The position numbers and the translations under genes were made by a program. Positions 22,951 through 34,600 of a stretch of 64,000 nt of DNA are shown piece by piece (the first letter of the stretch is position 1; every line of letters starts with the position of its first letter). The DNA comes from Agapanthus africanus (taxonomy: Eukaryota > Streptophyta > Magnoliopsida > Asparagales > Amaryllidaceae). The stretch lies in NCBI GenBank assembly GCA_030015575.1, contig CM057344.1, forward strand, positions 597,068,410 through 597,132,409, in the 5' to 3' direction. The notes beneath the pieces are model-generated. The model saw nothing but the letters and a program-made list of their open reading frames with translations, searched no databases and was not told where the DNA came from.

Positions 22951-24644
22951 GCCCATAAACCCTACACTAGCAAGTTTAAACAATATTAAAAAAACGAAAA
23001 CGAAACAACTCCAAAAGATTGAAACCAAAATTCCAGTTTCTGTCAATTTTTAAAAGGCTTCTGAAATTTTTTTAAGCAAGTGCAGAGTAATCCTTAGACT
23101 GTGAGATGTACCCAGAATAAAAACGATGCAATTCTACTATGTTATAGTCGGCCACACCCTCAAAAAATCCGGCTTCACCGGTTTTGTAGGGGAGAATTGG
23201 GTCGAGTTTTGTTCTGGGTTCTTATCTCGTGGAGTTTGGGTTTCAGGTGTTGTTTTTTTTGCCCAAGTTTGATGTTCTGTTGTTTTTCAGTTTGGGGCAA
23301 TTGAGAGTGTTTCGAAGTCGTTATATTTGACACTGTTTAATAGTTTTCAGTACATTCACTTTTATCTGCTACCGTGAATGTCATTCGATCGGTATGACTC
23401 GTCTAATTGCTATATGTTCTTTTAGACGAGTTTGCGAATATGACATTCACGTTGATGTTCTGTGCTTGTGCTGTGATTGTGGTTGGATAGTCGTGGTGGA
23501 TAGCATGTGGTGCAATGTTAGCAATACAGTTTATATTAATTTGTACATTTGTTATTGCGGGGCGAGCGTCCGACATGTGGACTGCCGTCTTTGCCGGGCT
23601 GTATATTATTTGTTTGGGGCACGACCGGGTTGAGGTCGATGCCACCATTTGTACATATTATTTTCATTTTCTGTACTAGGATTACCCCGTGGTGGAGTGC
23701 ACGAATAGTCGGGTTCTAGAAGGCAACAAGCCCGCATCTCATGGCGTTGAGACGGAGGGGGCTTCATTCTAGAATTGGCGGGCTATTCGCCGCACTTGTA
23801 GGGGGTATAGGATGACCCACGGAGGGGCGCCCAAGTTACCGGATTCCGTGAAGTGCTGGGTGGCCCATTCACTTTGTTGAAGGCGGTTGCCTCACTTATG
23901 GGATTGGCGGGTAACTTGCCGCGCTCGTAGGGGTCCAGGTTTTCATTGCACATGCTATCCACACGACCGGGAACGTCGGGTTTTATTTGCGGCTCAAATG
24001 AAACCCGGGGCTCCAAGATTATCCACCTTTTTGTATTATTGGCTGAGATTCTGTGATGTTGCTTATTATCATGCCTGAGATGAATGTTATATATATTTAT
24101 ATATATACTAGTAGATGTTGTATATGTTTTGCACCAGCGCTAGTCCAGCCCTCGCTTTGTCGTTAGTTAAGTAACCTAACGGGTGATGAAGGGGCTCCGT
24201 GGTGAATGCGGATGGCATATACATACATTGTATTTTCGTTCTTTTTTGTGGTGTGATAGGATTAACTCATGGGACCGCATTAATTTTGGTTAATGCAAGA
24301 TAAGAAAACCTAAAAGATGTTGTTGGAACAAATTTTGAAAAACTATAGCTATATTCTTTTGCTTTGCATAGTGGTATTCTGTCATGAATATCCAGCACCT
24401 CATTCCACGAGGCAAGAGCCGAGATCCCTTCGCGGGGAGTGACCTCTTGAGCTAAAGTCTGTACTATAGATTACTCAGTTTTTCTTTAAAACCAGAAATT
24501 TTCAAAAGGCGGAGCTTAAACCACTCCTTTTTCAAAACTGCTCAGGTTCCTCCAACGATATCAAGTTCATTACGTTAACGGGTTTTTCGCCAAAAACCCA
24601 GCCGTATCCCTCCGTCATTTCAGATAAGTAGTATTTAGTATTCG

Positions 24645-24854
24645 TGCTGTGTTTGTTGGCATCCATCAAGGTATAGTGTATGGTAGCTGAATAATACTTA
24701 TTTGTAGCATTGGGGTGCATTAATTTAGGACAGTCATACAGCCTTGTTGGCATCCGTCAAGGACGAGTATGGGTGGGTCTAAATTAATCTGGACAATGAC
24801 GGGTAGAACTTGACTTGCGCTTTATGATTTGTTGGCATCCGTCAAGGTCATAAG
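24645..24854 (+). promoter_or_regulatory. Three stem-loop array in copia B leader
   Basis: Loop TTGTTGGCATCCRTCAAGG three times. Stems: CTGTG/TATAG (about 24648-24676, with wobble pairs), CATAC/GTATG (24735-24771) and TTATGA/TCATAA (24822-24853). Counterparts in C (50982-51191) and D (61689-61896) have different but again complementary stems. Confidence 0.7.
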
Positions 24855-25064
24855 ACGCCTGGGGCAAAAACCACATTGGGAGTTTCAAATATACAGGAAA
24901 TTTGCTAGTGTTGCATACCTTCTGGAGTGTGGTGATTAGAGTGGCTTCCATCTAGGTTATCATGCAATGATAGTTGGATTCCGATCCCACTGATGAGTAG
25001 TATTACTCTTGGGAGATTTTCTCACTTAACAATCAATGCTATAAACCAAGTAGGTGTCTAGAAC

Positions 25065-25158
25065 GGTGTTAGCGAGGCTAAGCCTCCAGGGAAAAGAGGT
25101 TATGTAATTAAGGAACTTCGCGAAAGCATTGGAAAACCTCCCTCGAAGTACCGACACC
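25065..25158 (+). promoter_or_regulatory. Branched RNA-structure candidate in copia B leader
   Basis: Outer pair GGTGTT/GACACC (25065-25070 with 25153-25158), inner hairpin GAGGC-TAA-GCCTC, inner pair GAGGTT/AACCTC (25096-25101 with 25135-25140) and a GC-GAAA-GC tetraloop. Conserved in C and D. Confidence 0.6.
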
Positions 25159-25338
25159 AGCCTGGCCGAAAGGTTATGCAAGTATTGTGACGTGCGATTA
25201 ATCCTAACTAATTCTTCTTTTAATGTTTGAAGAAGAATTCGACGAAACAGTGGGAGCCATCCTGATTAGATAAACTAATAACCAATCTAATCTTGAAAGA
25301 GCGCACGCTGAGTGTTTCTTTTCTCTCTTTCCAAGTAG

Positions 25339-27111
25339 CAACCAATTCACGCCCTAATCAAGATAATAAAATGTATCGCTTGACTAATCCGAATTATTAT
25401 TTAGGGCTGGGGAACGTCGGTTCGGCTCTAACTTATGACAACAGTCATGAGTATAAGTAAGGGAAAGAGGATTGTTTGAATTCTTTAATGACCCCATTGA
25501 AGAAGAAACATATTGTTGTGTCTTCTTCAGGTGTTCTTGTTATTGAGAACCGTTTTTCGGTCAGTCCTACCTCCTGAGTACTAGATACCGGATCGGGATC
25601 TCATATCTGTAATTTATTACAGGGACTGAGAAAAAGTAGGATATTTGGACCGGGTGTCTGTCCCTCAGAGTAGGGAATGGAGCACAAATTAATGCTGCTG
25701 CCGTCGGTGAATATCACCTAGCATTGCCAAATGGCAATACTATGATTTTGAATAATTGCTACTATGTACCTTCTATGGTTTGTAACATCATATCAGTTTT
25801 TTTACTTGATAAAGATGGATATAAGTTTGTTCTTGATAGAAATATCATGAACATTTACCTTATTCAGGATTGGTTGCGGAAGGTACACTGTGTAATGGTA
25901 TCTATGTTCTTAATCAAAACACAGTTCTCAGTGTACAAAACACACGCAAGAGGAAGAGTTCAGAAGTGAACGAATCCTACTTGTGGCATTGTAGACTTGG
26001 TCATATCGGAGAGAAAAGACTAAGTATGTTGCATAAAGATGGACTTTTGAATACGTTCGAATTTTCATCTTATGAAACTTGCCAGTCTTGTCTCAAGGAA
26101 AAAATGACCAAATCTTCGTTCACCGGACACGGAGAAAGAGTAGCAAAGTTCTTGGGACTCATACACAGTGATGTATGTGGTCCAATGTCTATACATGCAA
26201 GGGGTGGATTCTCATACTTCATCACATTCACTGACGATCTCTCTAGGTTCGGATATGTGTATCTTATGAAACTCAAATCTGAAGCTTTTAAGAAATTCAA
26301 AGAATTCAGAAACGAAGTAGAGAACCAAACTGGCAAAAGTATCAAGATCCTCCGATCTGACAGAGGAGGGGAGTACTTAAGCACGGAATTCCTAGATTAC
26401 CTAAAAGAGAATGGAATTCTCTCTCAGCTTACTCCTCCGTATATACCATAGCACAACGGTGTATCGGAGCGGAGGAACCGTACCCTATTAGACATGGTTC
26501 GCTCCATGATGAGTAATGCCGAGTTACCTCTTTCACTTTAGGGACATGCGCTTTGGACAGCGGCGTATCTATTGAATAGAGTTCCGACCAAATCCGTGCC
26601 TACCTCCCCATATAAAACATGGGAAGGGAAAAGACCATACCTTAATTTTATTAAGATATGGGGATGTCCGACTTATGTTAAAAAAAATCCGGATAAACTT
26701 GAGACACGATCAGTTCTTTGTAAGTTTGTAGGATATCCTAAGCATTCTCAAGGATATGAGTTCTACCACACAGAGGAACAAAAGGTGTTTGTTGCTCGCC
26801 ACGCCGTCTTCTTAGAGAAAAAATTTCTTGCAAAAGAAATTTATGGGAGTACGGTAGAACTGAAAGAAATTCCTGAAGGACAAACTGTAACTGAAGGTTT
26901 GGTAGAACCAGAGAATTCAATAGCCCCAGACGAACCTCAGCCACTCCGCAGATCTGGTAGGATTTCTTATCCGCCCGAGAGATACTACGGTTTCCTCATA
27001 GACGGGGATCGAGAGGATTGCACCTTGGAAGAAGATGATCCTACTAGTTTCAGGCAGACCATTATCAGTAGGGACTCTGATAAGTGGCTGATGCTATGCG
27101 ATTTGAAATAG
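25339..27111 (+). pseudogene. Copia B mini-gag, protease, integrase
   Basis: The position of the A-family ATG reads AAT here (CCAATTCACG), so the usual start codon is lost. Same gag deletion as A and D. A stop lies in the mini-gag near 25456. TGA at 25576 replaces the Trp before LDTGSGSH. The protease-to-linker frame is 25724-25969, then a frameshift. Integrase 25870-26451 has WHCRLGH, CQSCLKE, SDVCGP and RSDRGGEY. TAG at 26449 (Gln of PQHNG) and TAG near 26540 (Trp). The linker 26572-27111 (VFLEKKFL, ERYYGFL) ends in a frameshift. CCHC and capsid are absent. Confidence 0.9.
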
Positions 27112-28616
27112 AGTCAGTGTACGCCAATAAAGTATGGACCTTGGATATTGCTCCACCTGGGGTAAAACTCGTTGGATGCAAATGGATCTACAAAAGGAAA
27201 TTTGGTGTAGATAGGCAGGTGGAAACCTATAAGGCTAGACTCGTTGCAAAAGGTTTTCGTCAAAGACCAGGTGTGGACTATGACGAAACCTTTTCTCCAG
27301 TGGCTATGCTCAAATCCATTCGGATCCTACTTGCCATTGCTGCCTTCCATGACTATGAGATCCGGCAGATGAACGTAAAAATGGCTTTTCTAAATGGAAG
27401 TTTAGAAGAGTGCATTTATATGGATCAGCCGGAAGGTTTCATAGACAGTGGGAGCAGCGGGAAGGTGTGCAAGTTGCTTAAATCCATTTATGGATTAAAG
27501 CAGGCATCGCGGAGCTGGAACATCTGTTTTGATGAAACAGTCAAGGATTTTGACTTTATCAAGAACGAGGATGAGTCTTGTATTTATAAGAAGATTGTAG
27601 GACGAACTGTCGTGTTCCCAGTCTTGTACGTGGACGACATTCTTTTGATAGGAAATGACATTCCTATACTACAATCGGTCAAGCTATTCTTATCACAAAG
27701 GTTCTTCATGAAGGACCTGGGTGATGCCTCGTACATTCTGGGGATTAAGATCTATAGAGATAGATCCAAGAGATTACTGGGATTTTCACAGTCCGGGTAC
27801 ATAAAGACCGTACTAAAAAGATTTAGTATGGAAGATTCCAAGCGCGGTAACATACCCGCATTGCACGGAATCACCTTCTTCAAGGAGATGTCTCTCAAGA
27901 CTGACGAGGAGAGGGTTCGCATGAGCACTATACCCTACGCTTCGGCGGTAGGATCTATAATGTATGCGATACTATGTACAAGGCCAGATGTAGCTTATGC
28001 GCTAAGCGTGGTGAGCCGGTATCAGTCGAACCCAGGTGAGGATCACTGGACAGCAGTAAAGAACATTCTCAAATACCTGAGAAGGACAAAGGAGATGTTC
28101 TTGGTTTACGGTAATGGAGGCCTAAAGGTCGAGTCCTTTACCGATTCAAGCTTCCAGAGTGACAAGGATGACAACAAGTATGTCTCGGGTTTTGTATTTA
28201 CCCTCAATGGAGGGGAGGTGTGTTGGAAGAGCTTCAAATAGGATACCGTTGCAGACTCGACGATGGAGGCTGAATACATTGCTGCAAGCGATGCCGCAAA
28301 AGAGGCGGTCTGGATGAAGAAGTTCATTAGTGAACTTCAGGTAGTTCCGTCCATTGTTAACTCAATACCTTTGTATTGCGATAGCAATGGGGCTATAGCT
28401 TTAGCGAAGGAACCACAGTCCCATCAGAAATCCAGGCACATCTTAAGGCGGTATCACCTGATCAGAGAGATCGTAGATCGCCAGGAGATCGAGGTCCGGA
28501 GAGTGGACACAAAAGACAACACTGCGGATCCATTCACCAAGGACCTTCCTAAAGCACAGTTCGAGAGACTTTTTGAGATGTTGGGTATGTGGTACGCCAA
28601 CAGGTGGCCCTAGAGC
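27084..28616 (+). pseudogene. Copia B RT and RNase H
   Basis: Open 27084-28241: WTLDIAPPG, ARLVAKGF, NVKMAFLN (catalytic Asp of the first motif changed to Asn), SIYGLKQASRSW, LYVDDILLIGND (intact YVDD), SYILGIK, then the RT/RNase H junction complete (unlike A1/A2) and ESFTDSSFQ. TAG at 28239-28241 (Gln) splits RNase H. 28263-28613 holds MEAEYIAASDAA, YCDSNGA, KSRHILRRYH and DTKDNTADPFTK, the usual copia C-terminus, with stop at 28611-28613. Confidence 0.92.
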
Positions 28617-28654
28617 AGACGTTGGATACTTGGTACTCCAATATATGGCCTTAG

Positions 28655-28668
28655 TGCAAGTGGGAGAT
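28655..28668 (+). promoter_or_regulatory. Copia B polypurine tract
   Basis: GTGCAAGTGGGAGAT directly before the 3' LTR. The same GTGGGAGAT sequence precedes the C 3' LTR. Confidence 0.8.
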
Positions 28669-30796
28669 TGTTGGATATGTATGCCCTAAAGGCCATTATT
28701 GTATATGTATACATATGGATGCTTGGACATATATATGTACAAGACAGTCTTGCTCGATATAATAGTATGCTATCTGGTTTGTCTTTATCTTAACATGTGC
28801 ATGTTTTACTTGCTATTACATATCTTTTATACATGTTGATAAAGCCCGTATGATCATTTCTAGACTGCCTGCGTTGTGATGGCGATCATACTTGTGGGAG
28901 CTGGGTAGTCGGTATGCACATCCTTAAATGGTCCCTAGTCGTGGGAGTATCGAGACTAGACATCGATATTATTCCGGAGTAGATTAGTGTATACGTTTCT
29001 AGACCCCGACGAGGGGCGATAGTTTGGTCCCGCAACCATTGGTCTTTAGACCTAAGATCGTATACAGGTGCTCACTGGGAGTGAGTATACTAGATGGACT
29101 CGCCGAGAACTTCCAAATGGTACTATACCTATCGTCAGATGGAAGTTCTCAGCTGACATGAGTACAGGTTAGTCCTTAGACCTGAGATCATCATTTGCCT
29201 CGTATGAGTTCCCACTGTGCTTTGATCACTACCTTACCACGGCTCTACTGAGTCGTGTAAACAGGTTTTTGTTGGGTACAGTCCCGAGCCACATGGAGAC
29301 AGTGAGCGATTGTCGGGGATTCGTCTCTCCCGGTATTGCGAGTCGATATCGCACTGTGTTTGATTGGTCAGGACCATAAGACCTTGGCCAAGGCAGTTGG
29401 GATTTACTGATAGGCCGATCAGTAGTTTCCCGGATTGGTCCTGAGCCACATGAGCACGAATTACCAGGTTATTAGGGTATGATGTTTACCACCCCCCAGA
29501 CCTGGTATGTGATACTCTCAGACGAAGAGACCAGACTGTACGAAGATTGTCACAGATAGGCTCAGTAGGGATCTGGATGAGTTTGCTCATCGGCCTTCCT
29601 TTTCGACAGGTACCCGGGTAGCCGTTACGTACAGCTAGTGCCGCTGACGTGCTTATGGTTATGGATTTATCCAGTAACTCACTGCCGGCGTACTGTCGAG
29701 TCTTTAGAGTCCTACACAGAGGGTTTTCCTGGTTCAGGCGAAATGATGTACTAGCCGTATTGGATACGTGCAGGGTCTCGATTGATTGATGTACTTTGTA
29801 CTCGGACTTTCGATCGGACAGTTGGTAATACTAGCCGGCTCGGGTTTGAGCAGGATTATTAAATCAGGTATTGATTTAATAATTTACATATATGTATTTC
29901 GATATGTATATTCTAGTATTACGTTCTTTGTGTTATTCAATCTCTTTAGGCATTCGTGTTTTTATCCGAATGCAGGTATGTATATACAGCAGACTGTAAT
30001 CCGTATTTTATTACAGATTACCTTCTAGAAGGTGAACACCTCATCATGGACTTTTCCATTTATTGATAAATGGAAATGAGGTGGAAATTAAGGAGAGGGA
30101 GGCTTGGTGGGTGGCATGGCTTCAATAGTTCATAAATGAATTCTTTATTCATTTGTGGTTACTATTGAAGCATGGCTATACTTGTTTATTCATGAGAATT
30201 CGTACACAAAACCTTTGTGTTGATTTTCTCTCTCATGCATGCTTCATTATTTTCTTGAGCTCCCATTTTTCTTCATCTCTTTCCTCCTCTTGAGTTTCCT
30301 CTACCTTCATCATCTTCCTCTTCACTACCCTTCTCATGAGTTGAGAAACAAGTGAAGAGGCAAGAAAAAGATAGCAAACACTTAGATCTTCACACTACAT
30401 CCTAGATTACTTTGTTTAACAACCCAAATTCTCTAGTTGCTTCACTTGACATATTGTGAGGAGCTAGAGCCATGGATCATATCTCTCAGGTGGATCATCT
30501 ATGACAAAGGAGGACCGGAGAGCAAGATCGATCGCGGAGAACCAAAGAAGCCAACAAAGAAGATCAAGCATGTTCAAAGTGGCACTTGGAGCTAAAGATG
30601 AAGAAAGAAGACCGAAGGACTTGGTTTGTTTGGTGAGATTTCTTCATCATAGTAGATAGCTCTTTTTATTTAGCTAGTTAGGTTTATGGTAAGATCCGGA
30701 TTAAAAGTTATTCTAGTGCCATGTTCTAATCGTTAGAAAAAATTTTGTTCCACATTTGGTCACGGTAGTTGGCCGGGGCACTAGCGTAACCTTTCA
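28669..30796 (+). repeat. Copia B 3' LTR
   Basis: 2128 bp; colinear with 20812-22936. The palindrome at 29856-29882 and the foldback at 30119-30171 are conserved in place. Confidence 0.93.
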
Positions 30797-30801
30797 GAGT
30801 C
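30797..30801. repeat. Target duplication GAGTC of copia B, right
   Basis: Exact repeat of 20807-20811; A2 LTR resumes as TTGTGTGATTCCCACTG. Confidence 0.93.
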
Positions 30802-32452
30802 TTGTGTGATTCCCACTGTTCTTTGATTTCCACCTTACCACGTTCAAGAGAGCGTACAAAATGGTGGTTTTTGGGTACAGTCCCGAGTCACATGGAGGAA
30901 ATAAGCGATAGGAGGGGATTCGTCTCTCCCGGTAGTGTAGGTTGATGTTGTGCTGTGCTCGATTGGCCATAGCAGGTAGTCCCTGGCCTGGGATGATACG
31001 GAGATTTACTGGTAAGTGTTATCAGTAGTTTCTCGACCCGTTATGAGCCTCATATCGGCATGACTTATCAAGTTACTGGGGTCTGACGTTTACCACCCCT
31101 AAACTCGATATACGACATATCAGACGAAGAGACCGGACTGTACGGTAGTGTTACTTATTGGATTCACGGGAGTATGAGCAAGCTTGCTTGTTGATCTTCT
31201 GATCGCTCAATACCCGGGTAGCCGTTACGTCCAGCTAGTACCACTGACGGCTTGTGGGTAACTGATATGATCATTACCTACTGCCGGCGTATTGACGAGT
31301 CTTTAGAGTCCTACACAGAGATTTCTTGGCTCAAGCGAAACGAACTAGGGCACATATGTGATATGTACGGGACCGAGATTAATATGTGTATGTGATACCG
31401 TATTCTAATATCGCGATATGTGATATCGGTCGGTTATATGTGATATAGCCGGGTTATTGAATCAAGTGTTGATTCAATAAGTTGATATAAATGATATTAG
31501 TCGGTTATATGTGATATAGCCGGATTATTAAATCAAGTGTTGATTTAATAATTTAATATATAATTATATATTTGATATATTAATATATATTAACTAATAT
31601 TAGCTCACTTAAGAATTTCTTTTCTCACTTATACATTTAATTTATACATGATACATATTAATGTATTTGTTCTTTGTGTCATGCTCAATGATACATTGTA
31701 TATGGGTGTATGGGACTCATACCATACTTAAGATAATTATGGTAAATATTTATTTAGAGAATAAACAAAATTAAGTGGAATTTGTCATGGCTTATGAAGC
31801 TTGGAGAAGCTTGTGGAAACCATTGACTTAGTCCACTAATTTTGTTTTACTTTAAATATTTATTAACCCGACCATTATCTTTAGCCATACTTAAGTCTCT
31901 ACATGAGTTATATATGATATTTTCTCACCCATGGTTGCCATTCTATTCTTGACTTCATCTTCTTCTTCATCTCCTTTGAGCTTTCTAGGTTTTCTTGAGG
32001 TGAAGAAAAAGGGACAGAAAAATAATTCTAAAGTGAGAAAAATTCCTACTTCATCAATCTACACTAGACTAGTCATTTATTATAGATTGTTTGCTTCACT
32101 AATTCTCAATTAGTGAAGAGAAAGCTTGAGTTGGAGATTCCTCGACGTAGCTCATCTTCGGCCTCGAAGTTCTTCAAGCGAGCTTGGTCCTTTCGCCTAG
32201 TGCAGCCTAACGAGAGTCCGGGAGACTACTACTTGGAGCAAAGGGACTACTACACGGAGCTTTAGAAGTGAAGGACCGGTCTACAAAGGTTGTATTCCTT
32301 TTTCACTTAGAGTAAAGTTGTTTACTTGCTTGTTTAATAACCATAATTCTCTAGTTAGATCCTCGGTTATGGGTTGCTTAACACTCTAGATTTTTTATAA
32401 TTGCATGCTTGATGTCTTAGAAAACACAGTGAGGATGCTAAGGAACCCAGCA
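30802..32452 (+). repeat. Copia A2 3' LTR, part 2
   Basis: Colinear with D's LTR from 57633. Together with part 1 it gives about 2.18 kb, close to D's 2166 bp. It contains two copies of a roughly 70-bp repeat, each carrying a perfect 12-bp palindrome (31454-31480 and 31525-31551). Proposed end CCCAGCA at 32452; the last 150 bp are diverged from D, so the end is approximate. The frame at 31931-32113 is not a gene. Confidence 0.82.
31454..31551 (+). repeat. Duplicated perfect palindromes in A2 LTR
   Basis: TTATTGAATCAA-GTG-TTGATTCAATAA (31454-31480) and TTATTAAATCAA-GTG-TTGATTTAATAA (31525-31551). They differ by one compensated base pair. Counterparts: D 58264-58290 and 58336-58362, B 21995-22021 and 29856-29882, E1 35761-35787, E2 40156-40182. 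Confidence 0.85.
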
Positions 32453-32464
32453 ATTTCTTCATTA

Positions 32465-32523
<59 letters not shown>

Positions 32524-32524
32524 A
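32453..32524. repeat. (CT)12(AT)16 microsatellite
   Basis: CT run 32465-32488, AT run 32489-32520, just outside the A2 LTR and directly before MITE unit 1. Confidence 0.9.
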
Positions 32525-32907
32525 ATAATGAAGAAAAGAGACCCTATGATGGTTTTTTGTTAGGCGGTGGTGAAAAAATACACCTTCCAATATTTTTTCC
32601 GACGATCGGCTTCCATTATCACCATATTTATCATCTATGATGTGGACACATTAAATTTCATGTGATTCCACCACTTTTTTATCATTGAATTAACAATGTA
32701 AAAAGTTCTATTGTCGGTAAATCGTTAATTTTGCAACCACTAAATCAACGGTGGAAAAGTGTTAGAATCACATGAAATTTGGTGTGTCCACATCTTAGAT
32801 GATAAAGATGAAGATGATGAATACCGATCGTCGAAAATAATTGTGGAGGATGTACCTTTTCAACGTCATAGAAAGAAACTCCCTCTTATGACACATTTCC
32901 TTCATTA
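32525..32907 (+). mobile_element. Foldback MITE unit 1
   Basis: 383 bp. Ends ATAATGAAG and CTTCATTAT; long inverted arms (about 160 bp) containing TTTTTCCGACGATCGGC, CATGTGATTCCACCA and ATTTCATGTG; asymmetric centre with TGTAAAAAGTTCTATTGTCG, taken as plus orientation. No coding capacity. Confidence 0.85.
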
Positions 32908-32920
32908 TATATATATGAAG

Positions 32921-33300
32921 TTAATGGAGGAAAGGTGCCATAGGAGGGAATTTCCTCCTACGGCGTCGGAAAAATGCACCCTTCATGATTTTTTTCGACG
33001 ATCGGTATACATCACCTCCATCTTTATCATCTAAGTTGTGGATACACCAAATTTCATGTGATTATACCATTTTTTACAGTTGATTTAGTTGGTGCAAAAT
33101 TAATGGTTTACTGATAATAGAACTTTTTACATTGCTAAATCAACGGTGAAAAAATGGTGGAATCATGTGAAATTTGGTGTATGCACATCTTAGATGATAA
33201 CGATGATGATGATGGATGCCGATCGTCGGAAAAAATGGTGGTGGTTGTATTTTTTCGATGCCATAGGAGGAAATCCCCTCCTATGGCCTCTTTCCTCCAT

Positions 33301-33303
<3 letters not shown>
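32921..33303 (-). mobile_element. Foldback MITE unit 2
   Basis: 383 bp, TTAATGGAGG...CCTCCATTAT. Centre in minus orientation (GTTTACTGATAATAGAAC). Each arm also carries a near-perfect short palindrome, CCATAGGAGG paired with CCTCCTATGG, so hairpins form within a larger hairpin. Followed by (CT)n(AT)n to about 33367. Confidence 0.87.
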
Positions 33304-33371
<68 letters not shown>

Positions 33372-33404
33372 GGAGGATAGGTGCCATAGTAGGAATTATA
33401 TGAG

Positions 33405-33762
33405 GCTAATGGAGAAAAGGTGCCATTAGATGGAATTTTCTCCTATGACGTCGAAAAAATACATCCTTCATGATTTTTTCCGATGATCGGGATTCATCAT
33501 CTTCATCTTTATCATCTAAGATGCGGATACACCAACTTTCATGTGATTCTACCTCTTTTTCACCGTTGATTTAGCCGGTGCAAAATTAGCAGTTTACTGG
33601 CAATAGAACTCTTCTCATTGCTAATTCAACGGTGAAAAAGTGTTAAATCATATGAAATTTGGTGTATCCACATCTTAGATGATAAAGATGATGATGGGTG
33701 CTGATTGTCAAATAAAATATTGAATGATTGATTTTCATTGCGCCTATGCACTCTTTCCTTCA

Positions 33763-33766
<4 letters not shown>
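33405..33766 (-). mobile_element. Foldback MITE unit 3, preceded by a 30-bp unit fragment
   Basis: About 362 bp; centre in minus orientation. 33367-33396 (ATAATGGAGGATAGGTGCCA onward) is a separate truncated unit start. Right end degraded (CCTTCAATAT), followed by (GT)n 33767-33794. Confidence 0.8.
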
Positions 33767-33793
<27 letters not shown>

Positions 33794-33797
<4 letters not shown>

Positions 33798-34167
33798 AAG
33801 GAAAGAGGCCATAGGAGGGGATTTCCTCCTATGGCGTCGAAAAAATACTACCTCCACTATTTTTTTCGACGATCGGCATTCATTATCATTATCGTTATCA
33901 TCTAAGATGTGCATACACCAAATTTCATGTGATTCCACCACTTTTTCACCGTTGAATTAGCAATGTAAAAAGTTCTATTGTCGGTAAACCATTAATTTTG
34001 CACCAACTAAATCAATAGTGAAAAAATGGTATAATCACATGAAATTTGGTGTATCCACATCATAGATGATAAAGATAGAGGTGATGTATGCCGATCGTCG
34101 AAAAAAATCATGGAAGGTGCGACGCCATAGGAGGAAATTCCTTCCTATGGCACCTTTCCTCCATTAA
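33794..34167 (+). mobile_element. Foldback MITE unit 4
   Basis: About 374 bp, plus-orientation centre; CCATAGGAGG/CCTCCTATGG palindrome present in the left arm (33809-33835). Followed by (CT)n(AT)n. Confidence 0.83.
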
Positions 34168-34168
34168 C

Positions 34169-34200
<32 letters not shown>

Positions 34201-34204
34201 GAGA

Positions 34205-34582
34205 ATAATGGAGGAAAGAGGCCCTTGGAGGCTTTCTTTTGATGGGTGGCATCGAAATCTATATCTTCCACCATTTTATTCGACGATCGGCACCGTTTAT
34301 CCTGATATTCATCGTCTAATATGTCAATACAACAAATTTCATGTGATTTTAACACCTTTTCACCGTTGATTTAGCAATGTAAATAGTTCAATTGTCGATA
34401 AACCGTTAATTTTGCACATACTAAATCAATGGTGAAAAAGTATGAAAATCACAGGAAATTCGGTGTATCAGAATCTTAGAAGATGAAGATCAAGATGGAC
34501 GGTGCCGATTGTCGAAAAAAATGGTGGAGGAAGGAGATTTCGACGCCACCAAACGAAAAAAGCCTTTTAGCACATCTTTTTT
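34205..34582 (+). mobile_element. Foldback MITE unit 5
   Basis: About 378 bp, plus-orientation centre; ATAATGGAGG start; right end merges with a short CT run. Confidence 0.8.
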
Positions 34583-34600
34583 CTCTCTCTCTCTATATGA

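Larger units (their letters stand above)
22951..25338 (+). mobile_element. Copia B leader
   Basis: About 2.4 kb untranslated, colinear with the leaders of C and D. It includes a weak relict of the GC-rich hairpin (CCGG-CTTCA-CCGG, about 23171-23183), the TACTAGTAG/TTTGCACC block, three stem-loops (24645-24854) and the branched block (25065-25158). It ends in a pyrimidine tract and CAAG near 25334. The short ORFs within (23101-23304, 23394-23633 and others) show no family resemblance. Confidence 0.85.
20812..30796 (+). mobile_element. Copia B (Angela/BARE-like), complete but inactive and gag-deleted
   Basis: 9985 bp with GAGTC duplications, LTRs of 2125 and 2128 bp, PBS abutting the 5' LTR, long leader, mini-gag, protease, integrase, RT, RNase H (Ty1/copia order) and polypurine tract. 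The LTRs differ at more than a dozen sites in the first 200 bp, so B is clearly older than G1 or C. It sits inside the 3' LTR of A2. Several in-frame stops disable pol. Confidence 0.94.

Noticed and set aside
24645..24854. Three regularly spaced short repeats, CRISPR-like at first sight
   Set aside because: Eukaryotic retrotransposon leader, too few units, unequal spacing, and the repeats are hairpin loops with variable stems.
33154..33429. Frames across the MITE cluster (also 32759-33034, 33744-33941, 34088-34369)
   Set aside because: They read through inverted arms and microsatellites (SLSLSL, IYIYIY, HTHTHT) and are by-products of repeats.
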